From Plasmodiophora brassicae (Eukaryota > Endomyxa > Phytomyxea > Plasmodiophorida > Plasmodiophoridae): 64,000 bases of DNA. Location of the stretch: NCBI GenBank assembly GCA_039704465.1, contig JASFAU010000003.1:558001-622000 (forward strand). Direction: 5' to 3'. Under the pieces are notes generated by a model. The model worked only from the letters and a program-made list of their open reading frames with translations, was not told the DNA's origin and did no database searches. The position numbers were made by a program, and so were the translations under genes. This document shows positions 32,062 through 41,574 of this stretch, in pieces (position 1 is the stretch's first letter; each line of letters begins with the position of its first letter).

Positions 32062-33074
32062 GACTTCATCGTCCGAGCGGCCGCCACTTTAGCGTCCGAG
32101 ACGACGTTCTATACCGTGGACATTCTGTGGTTGTCTCTGGCGATGACTGCAAACTGGACATTCTTCGCTATTTCCACGATAATGGCACGGCGGGCCACCT
32201 CGGTATTCGAAAAACCGTGCAGTTAATTCGCCGCGAATTTTGGTGGCCGGGTTTAACCCCTTTCGTAACCCGCTACGTGCTCTCCTGCGATACGTGTCGT
32301 CGGACTAAGACGGCTCGGCACAATCCCTTCGGATTACTCATGCCACTCCCTCTGCCGACGACTCTGTGGCGGTCCATTTCCATGGACTTCGTGGTTAAGC
32401 TTCCCTGCTCGAACGGGTATGACTCCATCCTCGTCGTCGTTGACCGCCTCTCCAAGATGGCGCATTTTATTCCTTGCAACGAAACAATATCATCTGTCGA
32501 CCTTGCCGCCTTGTTTCTAGCAAATGTCTTCCGCTTACATGGCCTCCCTGACGATACCGTGTCGGACCGAGGGCCTCAGTTCATCGCTAAGTTCTGGAAG
32601 CAACTTCTCATACGTCTCGGCGTGCAACGCAACCTGTCTTCTTCGCGGCACCCAGAATCCGATGGCCAAACCGAGCGGGTGAACCAAGTCATGGAACAGT
32701 ATCTCCGTGCGTACGTCAACTACTTACAAGACGACTGGCATCCGCTCCTTGCCGTAGCCGAATTTTCGTACAACAATGCAGCGACAGGTATGTCACCGTT
32801 TTTCGCGAATTATGGCTACCATCCACGTGTGATGGACGTGCAACCTCGACCGTCTACCAGCGCCAATCCGACTGCCGACGAGCGAGCTGAGTCCTTGCAG
32901 AGGATTCGCAACTTCTTGACCCGCCAATTGACTCGAGCTTCTGTCGATTCCAAACGATTCGCCGACGCGAAGCGGCAAACGTCTCCGAAGTTTCAGGTGG
33001 GCGACTTAGTGATGTTACGTCGCGGCTCCCTGAAAACTCTGCGACCCTGCGCGAAGCTCGACTACCAATTTTAA
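32062..33074 (+). pseudogene. Ty3-A integrase
   Basis: Zinc-binding HHCC with YFHDNGTAGHLGIRKT and CDTCRRTK. Catalytic core Asp in SMDFVVKLP, Asp in SDRGPQFIAKF and Glu in HPESDGQTERVNQ. GPY-like C-terminal LVMLRRGSLK, then a stop at 33074. In-frame stops follow before the chromodomain. Confidence 0.9.
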
Positions 33075-33262
33075 GGGCCATTCCCTATCAGTCAACTCGT
33101 CAATCCGGTTGCCTTTCAACTCGACCTTCCTGCCGAGTTCCGTATCCACAATGTAACGTATCTCAACTCGAGCCTTACGTCGCCAACCCACTCAACCTCC
33201 TCCTCCACCGATTCTTCCCGCGGATGACGATGCTCCCCTCTTCATCGTTCACGATGTTCTCG

Positions 33263-33459
33263 ATTCTCGATATCGCCGTTCCCGATTGGAATATTTGATC
33301 GACTGGGAGGGGTACCCGCCTTCTGAACGCACGTGGGAACCCGCAGGAGAACTACACGGTACAGGTGGGCTCAACGAATTGTTGGCTAACTTCCACGCTC
33401 GGTACCCAACCAAGCCGGGGCCGAAGTGGCGAAAGCCACCCCGCAGGCCGGCCCGATGA
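33263..33459 (+). pseudogene. Ty3-A chromodomain
   Basis: RLEYLIDWEGYPPSERTWEP followed by GLNELLANFHARYP, a chromodomain fold with aromatic residues, directly before the 3' LTR. Separated from integrase by stops and a frame change, so the copy is inactive as read. Confidence 0.85.
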
Positions 33460-33472
33460 CAGGGGACTATAC

Positions 33473-33606
33473 TGTTATGGCACGGCCGCGACGGGGGTCG
33501 CGCAGCCGCGCAGTTTGAATAAACGTCCACGGCAACCGACGGCTTCGGCAGTCGGTTAATTCCGTGTTGTGGAGACAATAGTCGTCCGTCGTGTCGTCTC
33601 CTGACA
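33473..33606 (+). repeat. Ty3-A 3' LTR
   Basis: 134 bp, identical by eye to the 5' LTR at 19651-19784. Confidence 0.95.
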
Positions 33607-33696
33607 TCTGCCTTCCAACGAGTGTCTAAAGTAGTTCGGAACAAATATTGGTCATCGGTGGTTTTGTTAAACGCTGTTTCCCGTTGAGTAACCGTC
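33607..33696 (+). pseudogene. second Tnp2 transposase, part 2
   Basis: After Ty3-A the sequence LPTSV then KVVRNKYWSS aligns with LPTKVKVYHRAYYG of the intact transposase at about 1340. A 1-2 base indel and stops show decay. Ty3-B is inserted at 33697. Confidence 0.7.
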
Positions 33697-33872
33697 TGTG
33701 CCGGCTCCAAGCTATAAGACAAGAATAGCTGTGATCCGGCTAGGCCGCCCTAAGAATGACGGACATGCACGGAGTGCGCACGGAGTCCGCACGGCGTCCG
33801 TGGGAGCTGCAGGTCGGGGACACAGACGATTATACTACACGGCTGATATACCATCACCGTTGGGACGTCACA
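33697..33872 (+). repeat. Ty3-B 5' LTR
   Basis: 176 bp, TGTGCCGG to GGACGTCACA. Identical by eye to 38791-38966. Confidence 0.95.
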
Positions 33873-33920
33873 GAGATCTCTTGAACATCCTTTCGGGGAA
33901 GGTTTCAAAGAAGGACGCGA

Positions 33921-35465
33921 TGGTGGCCACCGCGCAGGAGATGCTGCTGGAAGATGACGTCGATGATCGACAACAAGGACAGAGCGTGCAAGGCTCAACG
34001 ATCGTCCTGCAGATGAACAAGGCGCCGACCTTGAAGAGCATGGACCGCAAGGCCGTCACGACGTTCATGGCCGAGCTGAAGACGTATCGGAATCACTTCC
34101 GGGACGATCCGAATGCCAAGGGCCAGATCCCACGGTCAGTGAGGAGTATGATCGACCCCGGTCTGCTCAGGGCGATCTGCAAGTGGGAACTCGGCACGGA
34201 CGCCGAGGGGGTGACGGAGAGCGACCTGATGGACTGGATGAAGAGGCATCTCGAGCAGGATCGCTCGACGGACGCGAACATCGACCGGGAGATGCGGAAG
34301 CTGGCGATGAAGCTGACCATCACCACACAGCCAGCGGGGGGTCGTGAACCTCGTGCAGCAGTACGAGGAATTGGTCGCGCGCAACGGGTGGCAGGACCTC
34401 TTCACGTCCCGCGAGGGACGGAAGAACCTGGTCAAGTACCTACTGGGTGCTGTGCGCCCATCCGGTTTACAAGCGCTCATGCGGACCCTCGTCATGAAGC
34501 GCCAGACCGATCTCCAGAAGGACCCTTTGGAATTCTATCGGGTGCTGAAGGAACGAGCTGCATCGTATGAGGAGACGATGTTGTACATGGAGCCGGGACG
34601 TGAGGATGGCAAGGGGAAGGGAAAGGTCAAACCCACCCCGAGGAAGCGAGGGGCGCAGACGGATGAGGGAGGCGATGGAGGCCGGGACACGAAACGACAC
34701 CGGAAGGACCTGCGATGTTTCAACTGTGACGAGGTTGGACATCCAGCGTTTCGTTGCCCGAAGAAGCCTACCAAGAAGCAGGTCGCAGACCTGCTGAAGG
34801 ATCGCCGCAAGGGGCCAACGGGAAGGGATGGACCCCGTAAGGCCAAATCTGATAAAGATGACGACTTGTCAGAGTACCCATGGCTTCCAGTGGTAGGAAG
34901 AGTGTCGGAGGGGGCGCAGAGGACAGGGGACCAAGTAGTCGTTCGTGTAAACGGACATGAGGAAGACTACGTTGGGGTTCTGGACAGTGGAGCGACATCG
35001 GTTGACGTTCTGATGCCATTGACCATAGCGCGCGAGCTAATGGAGCGGGACCCATTGTTAACAATGGAGAACCTCCAGAAGCCGGAAACGTTCTGTCTGG
35101 TAGACAGAGAAACGAAGCACACAGCCTACCATGTGATGATACTGGATCTGGGACTGACGACGACGGCAGGCGAACTGATCACTCGCCGGCGCCGATGCCT
35201 TGTATGGGACATTCCTGAAAAGGAAATAATCCTAGGGGAGAGGCTGTTGGACGACTTGGGTATCCACCCAAAGAAGGCCCTGGACGTACTCATTAAGAGC
35301 ACGCCGAAGAAGGGGAATGACGTCATGGATGAAGTGCACAATATGGCAAACGAGATGCCACCTCTCTGGGAAGGGGAGGAAGAGGAAACAGAGGATGTGA
35401 GGATCGGAACCGATTCCACAGACTCCCTGGAAAGGAGATGGACGGGATGGTCGAGCGCGCATTGA
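33921..35465 (+). pseudogene. Ty3-B Gag and protease, frameshifted
   Basis: Gag with MDRKAVTTFMAELKTYRNHF, then a frame change at a GGGGGG run near 34340 into QYEELVARNGWQDLF. Zinc knuckle CFNCDEVGHPAFRC (34718-34759). Protease VLDSGATSVDVLM (active Asp). The frame stops at 35465 after an acidic tail. The exact Gag start is uncertain; the first Met of the body after the LTR is near 33920. Confidence 0.8.
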
Positions 35466-36948
35466 GGAATGGCCTACCGCAAGCGATGGGGAAATCGCTT
35501 CGGAAACTCGTCAGAAGATATAGGGACGTTTGGCGTATGAGCATTGGACCTGATGGTCCAGCCAGGGTTACACCATTTGTCACGGAGCTGAAACCGGATG
35601 CGGAACCTTACAGGTGCCGAGCCAGAAAGTACAGTATGGAGGACAGTGCTTTCATGGAGGAATTCGTCGCCCAATTGAAGAAGTATGGCCTAGTCGTTGA
35701 AAACTACAACGCGAAGTGGGCTTCACCGGTGGTGGTGGTGACGAAGCCAGGGGCGGAAAGCGGTTCTGTGTTGATCTCAGAGCTGTTAATGCCAAATGTG
35801 TCGCCGTGGCGTGGCCTATGCCACATCAGGAGGAGGCGATACTCAGGAACCTGGCAGGCTCGAGGTTCTGGTTTAAGCTAGACGCGTTCAAAGGCTTCTG
35901 GATGATGCCGCTGGATGAAGCGTGTCAGGAGATCTTCTCCTTCATGACAGATAAGGGGGTGTATAAGCCAACGAGGTCGATGCAGGGGGGAATGAACTCC
36001 GCCCCTCAGTATCAAGGGAGGATGTTTGAGGTGTTCGGGGAACTTATGTTCCACAAACTAATCATATGGATCGATGATCTAATGGGGCATGCCCAAAGGG
36101 AGGATGATTGGTTCCGAACGTTGGAACGGACTCTGATGCTAGCCGAACGGCACAGCATCAAGTTCAACGTGGAGAAGTGTGAGCTCTTCACAACAGAGGT
36201 TCGGTTCTGTGGAAGGATATTCACGCCAGAAGGGGTAAGGCACGATCCTGCTAGGATTGAGGCTTTAATGGCGATACCACAGCCGAGGACGGCAAGGGAC
36301 TTGCAACAATTCCTTATGGCAACTCAGTGGATGAGTAGGTCCATCCCTGAGTACAACAGGAAGGTACACCTGTTACAGAGGATATACGAGGATGCAATGA
36401 AGGACCAACCTGGCAGGACGAAAGCCATTGCCAGGAGGGTGCGATTGTGCAAATATGGATGGTCACCCGAACATGCGCTGGCATTCGAGAAACTGAAGAT
36501 GGCAGTGGCGGACACGGTCCAACTAGCGTACCCGCGAAAGGACCGGATCCAATGCCTATTCTCAGATGCAAATGAGGTTAACAGCGCGGCGGTAGTCACA
36601 CAGATTCCGCCTGAGGACTTGGGTAAACCAGTGCATGGGCAGCGACATGAACCGCTGGGTTTCGTCGGACACAAGTTCGCGGGCCCAGAGCGGAACTGGT
36701 CCACGGTGGAGAAGGAAGGGTTCGCGATCAAGGATGGGATTGACAAACTGGACTATCTCGTTACAACCAACGAGCAGTTTCGTTTGTTTACCGATCATAG
36801 GAATCTCGTGAGGATATTCTCACCAACGGACGTGTCAAAGCCAAAGCCAACGGCGCAGAAACTGCAACGATGGGCACTGGACATACAGAGGGTCAACTAC
36901 GTCATTGAACACATTGCGGGGAGGACAATGTGTGGTCGGATCTTATGA
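35438..36948 (+). pseudogene. Ty3-B reverse transcriptase and RNase H, frameshifted
   Basis: RT starts with LRKLVRRYRDVWRMSIGP and ASPVVVVTKPG, changes frame at a GGGG run near 35750, and continues RFCVDLRAVNAKC, FWFKLDAFKGFWMMPL and the catalytic LIIWIDDLMGHAQ. RNase H has LFSDANEVNSAAVVTQ and LFTDHRNLVRIF. Stop at 36948, immediately after a GGGG run (36918-36921) where one extra G would keep the frame open into DNVWSDLMTRWG. Confidence 0.85.
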
Positions 36949-38592
36949 CGCGGTGGGGTGCACCGGACGGTGGGCCTGATGACCAGCACCTAGAGGTACG
37001 CACGATCAGGAGGATAACGCTTCAAATTGAGGACGGATATCGGGTACGGCCGTTACAAAGGAAGGAATTCCAATGGCCGACCGTGGACGAAATCCGTAAG
37101 GCTCAGAGGAAATGGCTCAGAGGAACGAAACGACCGAAGAATGGTGATGATCTCTTCGTCACAGGGAAGGGACAGGTGATCATACCAGACGAATGCAACG
37201 AGCTGAAGCTGCAGCTATGCGCTATTGCTCATGCGGGCGGAAACAGTGGGCATCTAGGACTGAAGGCCTCGTTGAGGAAGTTGGGGAGTTCTGCCATTGG
37301 GCACACTGCGATGAGGACATGAGGACGTTCTGCAACGCGTGTTTGAACTGTCTACCGACAAGGGGCGGGGTTAGGATTCCCAGGCCATTGGGAACAGCTG
37401 TTCATGGTGTTAGGCCGAATCAGGTGATTCACTTGGATTGGCTATACATGATGGCGGCTCAGAAGGGCGGAAGACATGATCTGCAATGGAACCTGATAAT
37501 CAGGGATGATCTGTCTGGCATGGTCAAGATTACTCCTGACCATACACCCAATGCGGAAACCACTGTAGAGGCACTGCTCGAATGGAGGGCTATCTTCGGA
37601 ACGTTTGAGTTGATGGTGTCAGACATGGCGTCTTGCTTTCTGGCAAACGTTGTGAAGGAACTGGCGCGTCGATGTGGATTTGCTCATCACCCGACTGTTG
37701 CCTATGGGCACTACAGTAATGGATCAATTGAGGTGATCAACAGGAACTACTTGCAACTAGTCAGAGCACTTCTGTCTGAATTGCAGTGGGACAAATACGA
37801 TTGGCCATGGTTGAACCACAACATTGAACACACGATCAAATCACAGGTCGCAGGCGCGTACCAACGGGAATGCGCCAGTGACAGTGATGATGGGACGTCA
37901 ACCAGACAACCCGCTGAAGCAAGTGTTCAAGAGGCCAGGGGATGAGAAGTATGGGGAAGCTACACTCTCAAAGGAGCATATTCAGGAGCTAGTCATGCAA
38001 TTGCAGACGTCGCTGAATGAAATGCACAAGGGAGCAGTGCAGCAATCGAAGAAAATCCGAGCCGTACACAGGAAGAGGAGCGACGCGTACCGACGAGCAA
38101 CTGCACCGAACTTTCAGATCGGTGACTATGTACTCATCGGATTGCCTGAACCGGGTAAGGTTCCGGGCAAGAAGCTCTTTATGAAGTGGCGGGGCCTATA
38201 TCAAATAACTGATAGCCACGAGAACTACACCTACGAGGTGAGGAATATGTTCAATGAGACGGACACTCGAACCGTTCACGGGGACCGCGTTCGCCTCTAT
38301 GAACATGGCAAAGTGAATGCCACTGAGGAACTGAAGACAGATGGATTATGACAATGAGCGTTTCGCCATTGAAGTCTTCAAGGACTGCAGGCACAGTCCG
38401 GAGACAGGGGAATTGGAATTGTTGATCGGATGGAAGGGTTTCTCTGAAGCGGAGGATTCATGGGAGCCAATCTGCAGGTTGGCGATGGATGTACCGAAGC
38501 TGGTGAAGGCACATGCCGCCAGGATGAGGAAGGAGAAACATCACCTTGCTGATGAGGTTAAGGAGTTACTTAAGGCGGAAGGAGTCCAGTAG
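36949..38592 (+). pseudogene. Ty3-B integrase and chromodomain, frameshifted
   Basis: HHCC zinc finger with AIAHAGGNSGHLGLKASL and CNACLNCLPTRGG. A frame change sits at GGGG near 37282 where the partial copy at 45717 has GGGGG. Core Asp near HLDWLYMMAAQKGGRH, Asp in MVSDMASCFLAN and Glu in YSNGSIEVINRNYLQ (Glu in place of the usual QTER context). Further frame changes lie near 37860 and 38341. Chromodomain ELLIGWKGFSEAEDSWEPIC ends at 38592. Confidence 0.82.
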
Positions 38593-38790
38593 GCTAGTCA
38601 TGCTTTTTTCCCGGATGCGCGCTGGGTTATTTTAATGCCGACGGCCATGTGACGACAGAAGCCAAAACTGTGTTCTACGAAGATTGAGACTTAATTATGT
38701 TAATTAGACTATATTAAGGAGAAGACATGATTAGGATACACCACCACTGAAGACACCTGCAAGGAGGAGCATTTCTTTGAAGGAGGGGAA

Positions 38791-38966
38791 TGTGCCGGCT
38801 CCAAGCTATAAGACAAGAATAGCTGTGATCCGGCTAGGCCGCCCTAAGAATGACGGACATGCACGGAGTGCGCACGGAGTCCGCACGGCGTCCGTGGGAG
38901 CTGCAGGTCGGGGACACAGACGATTATACTACACGGCTGATATACCATCACCGTTGGGACGTCACA
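38791..38966 (+). repeat. Ty3-B 3' LTR
   Basis: 176 bp, partner of 33697-33872. About 200 bp of non-coding sequence separates it from the chromodomain stop. Confidence 0.95.
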
Positions 38967-39445
38967 CGTCGCTGCATTGTAGGAAACTGCAAATTCCGTG
39001 ACGCAGTCACGGAATAGGTCGTACCCCAAGTCGTGCAGTTCCCGGTTTGTTGTCGACTTTGATGGCGACGGTCTGTATATGGGTTCCATATCAACATTCG
39101 TGCAATTCGACTTGAATTGGCAGTATCGTCGTGAACCAGAGCCGTCGTCGATCGTGTTGATTCGCGTTTCCCGCTGGCAGAAATTGCATGCGAGCGACGC
39201 GCCCTTCGGTTTCGTTCTACCGCGGTTCGTCCTGAACAAGGGTATGTGCTGCCATATATCGTTGACATCATCCACCTGAACATTGTTTTGTTAGATAAGG
39301 GATATCAGCCTGGGAACCAAGATTCCATGTGGCCACCGTGTTCGAAGTGGTGCCGAACAACGTGATGACTGTCACCTCCAAGGTCGCGTACGACAAGAAG
39401 ATCGAGGATGCGCACCTGGTTTTATCGTCGGGCGCGCGAACATGA
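38967..39445 (+). pseudogene. second Tnp2 transposase, part 3 (C-terminus)
   Basis: VDFDGDGLYMGSISTFVQFD aligns with ISGDEHYTGQIEAIGQFEF of the intact gene. A 67-nt GT-AG intron (GTATGT to ATATCAG, about 39241-39307) joins VLNK to AWEPRFHVATVFEVVPNNVM, matching the intact protein's C-terminus. Stop at 39445. Together with 18770-19650 and 33607-33696 this gives a single ancestral gene split by two retrotransposons. Confidence 0.82.
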
Positions 39446-39533
39446 CGGCCGCAACTCTGCAGTCTACAATACCACATCGGTCGAACGTGAACCAGTGACG
39501 TTGGCGCGCGCGGTCAGCACTGGTATTGCAGCT

Positions 39534-39864
39534 TGTAGACCGGACCGCCAGCTAGGCCACGAGATCAGCTGCTCCCGTGGCCTAGTTGGGCGGTCCGGTC
39601 TACAAAACATCTCACCGGGGAAGCTCAAGCCCCCCGACGATCGAGCGATGTCCGCCGCCTACCCGTGTAGACGACTCGCAGACCTGCTCTCGTGCCTGGC
39701 GCGTCCGTACTATCTACACATCCTCCCCAAAACTCTCCGTCCACGGCGGACTTCGAGGAGGCTCGAACTCCCGTCGGTGAGATGTTTTGTAGACCGGACC
39801 GCCAACTAGGCCACGAGCCACGAGAGCAGCTGCTCTCGTGGCCTAGTTGGCGGTCCGGTCTACA
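39534..39864. mobile_element. foldback element with hairpin ends (331 bp)
   Basis: Both ends are themselves near-perfect palindromes (39534-39604 and 39788-39864) of the form TGTAGACCGGACCGCC...GGCGGTCCGGTCTACA. They are followed inward by an inverted AAACATCTCACCG/CGGTGAGATGTTT. The 4-bp flank AGCT is duplicated (39530-39533 and 39865-39868). The interior is non-coding. A single-hairpin version is at 52341-52428. Confidence 0.85.
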
Positions 39865-39868
39865 AGCT

Positions 39869-40275
39869 CCGGCGTCGCAACGTGCTAGCGGTCGCAGATG
39901 GGTCAGCGTTGTAAACGGGAACGCGGACCTGTGCCGGTCTCTGTCACACAAACTAAACGACGTCTTCGAGCGCTGTATCCACGTTCAGTATTGCAACGCG
40001 CGGTCCAAACGCAGAGCCGCCAGCCGATGTCGTCGCTAAACTCCAACGCTTCCGTTCTAGTGGCGCGCGTCAAAAGCGGACCTATGAAAGGAACGACTGG
40101 TTCGCCTCGGTCGCTAGGCTTGCCTGACGTGAGGCACGGCATGTAAGTGTGACAATCGAATACGACTAACGATACATAAGCTTAGTGTGTACGGCGGCAC
40201 ATGCACGCCTTGCAGAGCGGGGCTCTATATTTAGCGTCTCGTGCCCGACCTCAAGATGCTGCTGTCCTGAGGAGA
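39869..40275. other. no recognisable gene
   Basis: Short overlapping frames only. Lies between the foldback element and the Copia-2 LTR. Confidence 0.4.
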
Positions 40276-40465
40276 TGTCGAACTCCATATCCAGCAGCAC
40301 ACTCGTGCAGCACACCGACGCTGCCACGCACTCCGCAAGTCTGGTGTCAGCGCCGCCCGCGATGATGTAACGTGCACCGCGTCTCACGTCTACGACGTTG
40401 CCCGTCACACCCAATATCTTCGCTCTATATCCATCAATATATCTCACTCTGATTTCGTCGTTTCA
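40276..40465 (+). repeat. Copia-2 5' LTR and primer site
   Basis: A 190-bp LTR starting TGTCGAAC like Copia-1 and ending GTCGTTTCA, followed directly at 40466 by GATTAACAGTCGTAACCGCG. No 3' LTR is present. Confidence 0.8.
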
Positions 40466-40514
40466 GATTAACAGTCGTAACCGCGCTCTGGGCGTCTCGC
40501 TCGCGTCCAACGTC

Positions 40515-41535
40515 ATGGCCGATCGCGGCCGAACGGCGGAGTCAGATGTCCAAGATCTCGACGCGCAGCTCGCTGAGGCCGAGCGACAGGAGAAGATCGC
40601 GCGCATCGCATTCCTGCGACAGCAAACCGCATCGTACTCCTGCATCGCCACGACGCCGACGACGCAGCCTCGCCCAACCATTGTGGACGGCGTAGTGCGT
40701 CCAGGTACAGATCGCGTGCCTCCGCCTCGGTTCGACGGCAAGCACGAATCGTTTGCCGCTTGGGCGCCCGCCGCCGCGTCTTGGTTTACCAACCGTGGAT
40801 TCGCGGGAATCGTCGGCATCGATCTGGACGGATCGCCGACTCCGAGTATCCCCGACAATGTGGACGCGGATCTGGAGGCAACTGCTCGGGAGATACTCTT
40901 GTTTCAGATGGTCGACAAGACCGTTCTGATCGGCTACAACTTGCTGTACGCCGGTACATCGGCGCAATGCTGGCGCGCGCTCTTCCGCATGCTGCGACCC
41001 TGCACGTTTTCGTCTGTCATTCGTGCTTCTAAAGATTTGTTCAGTGTTCGACAGCAAGCCGGTGAATCGGTCGCCTTGTACGCGGCTCGTCTGCAAGCCG
41101 CTGCCCAACGTTTCCGTACAACAGTCCCGAACGACATGCTTCACATGACGGATTCCTTCCTGGCTGTCCTGATGGCTGGCAACGCCTCGTCAGAATTAGA
41201 CACGGCCGCATCCAACCTGCACAGTCGTGGACTCGAACCGCGGCCTACCGTCACTGAGGTCGTGTCCACGCTCACATCAGAAGAGCAGCGCATTCAAGAG
41301 GCTCATGCTGACCGGGAGATATCGTTCGCAACGGCGAACCGTGCAAACGCCACCGCACACCCGATCAAGGCTCCCGAACGCGATGGACTGTGCGTCCTAC
41401 ATACGACCTTGAGGAAGCCGCACACGAATGGCAACTGTTTCCTACAGCGCTCGTTGTGGCGGACGACATCGAATACATCGTCGCAACCTGATCAGTACGT
41501 CCCGGTTCGCGCCATGTCTGCCCGTCACCAATGCC
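40515..41535 (+). pseudogene. Copia-2 Gag, truncated
   Basis: ATG 40515. Intact Gag with FAAWAPAAASWFTNRGF, AREILLFQMVDKT and YAARLQAAAQRFRTTVP, similar to Copia-1 Gag, and CVLHTTLRKPHTNGNC in the knuckle position. It stops matching at RAMSARHQ (about 41535). From there the DNA continues into an inverted copia pol fragment, so an open frame to 41882 is an accident of antisense reading. Confidence 0.82.
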
Positions 41536-41574
41536 TGTGCAGCGCACGGGCGTCCGCGTTCTGGGATGCAGGGT

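Larger units (their letters stand above)
19651..33606 (+). mobile_element. Ty3/gypsy chromovirus Ty3-A with three nested insertions
   Basis: Bounded by apparently identical 134-bp LTRs (19651-19784 and 33473-33606). Flanks TTTGC and TCTGC form a 5-bp duplication with one mismatch. Order: gag, protease, RT, RNase H, integrase, chromodomain. It is interrupted by a Tc1/IS630-like element (23573-25711), a TRIM (25775-26149) and Copia-1 (26820-32056). Removing them leaves an element of about 6.2 kb. It sits in the second Tnp2 gene. Confidence 0.93.
33697..38966 (+). mobile_element. Ty3/gypsy element Ty3-B with chromodomain
   Basis: Apparently identical 176-bp LTRs (33697-33872 and 38791-38966). 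Target duplication CGTC (33693-33696 and 38967-38970). Coding order gag, protease, RT, RNase H, integrase, chromodomain, spread over several frames. Unrelated in detail to Ty3-A and Ty3-C. A partial second copy lies at 45448-46214. Confidence 0.93.

Noticed and set aside
39605..39787. tRNA or SINE inside the foldback element
   Set aside because: A B-box-like GAGTTCGAGCC occurs on minus near 39755, but no A box, stems or terminator fit.
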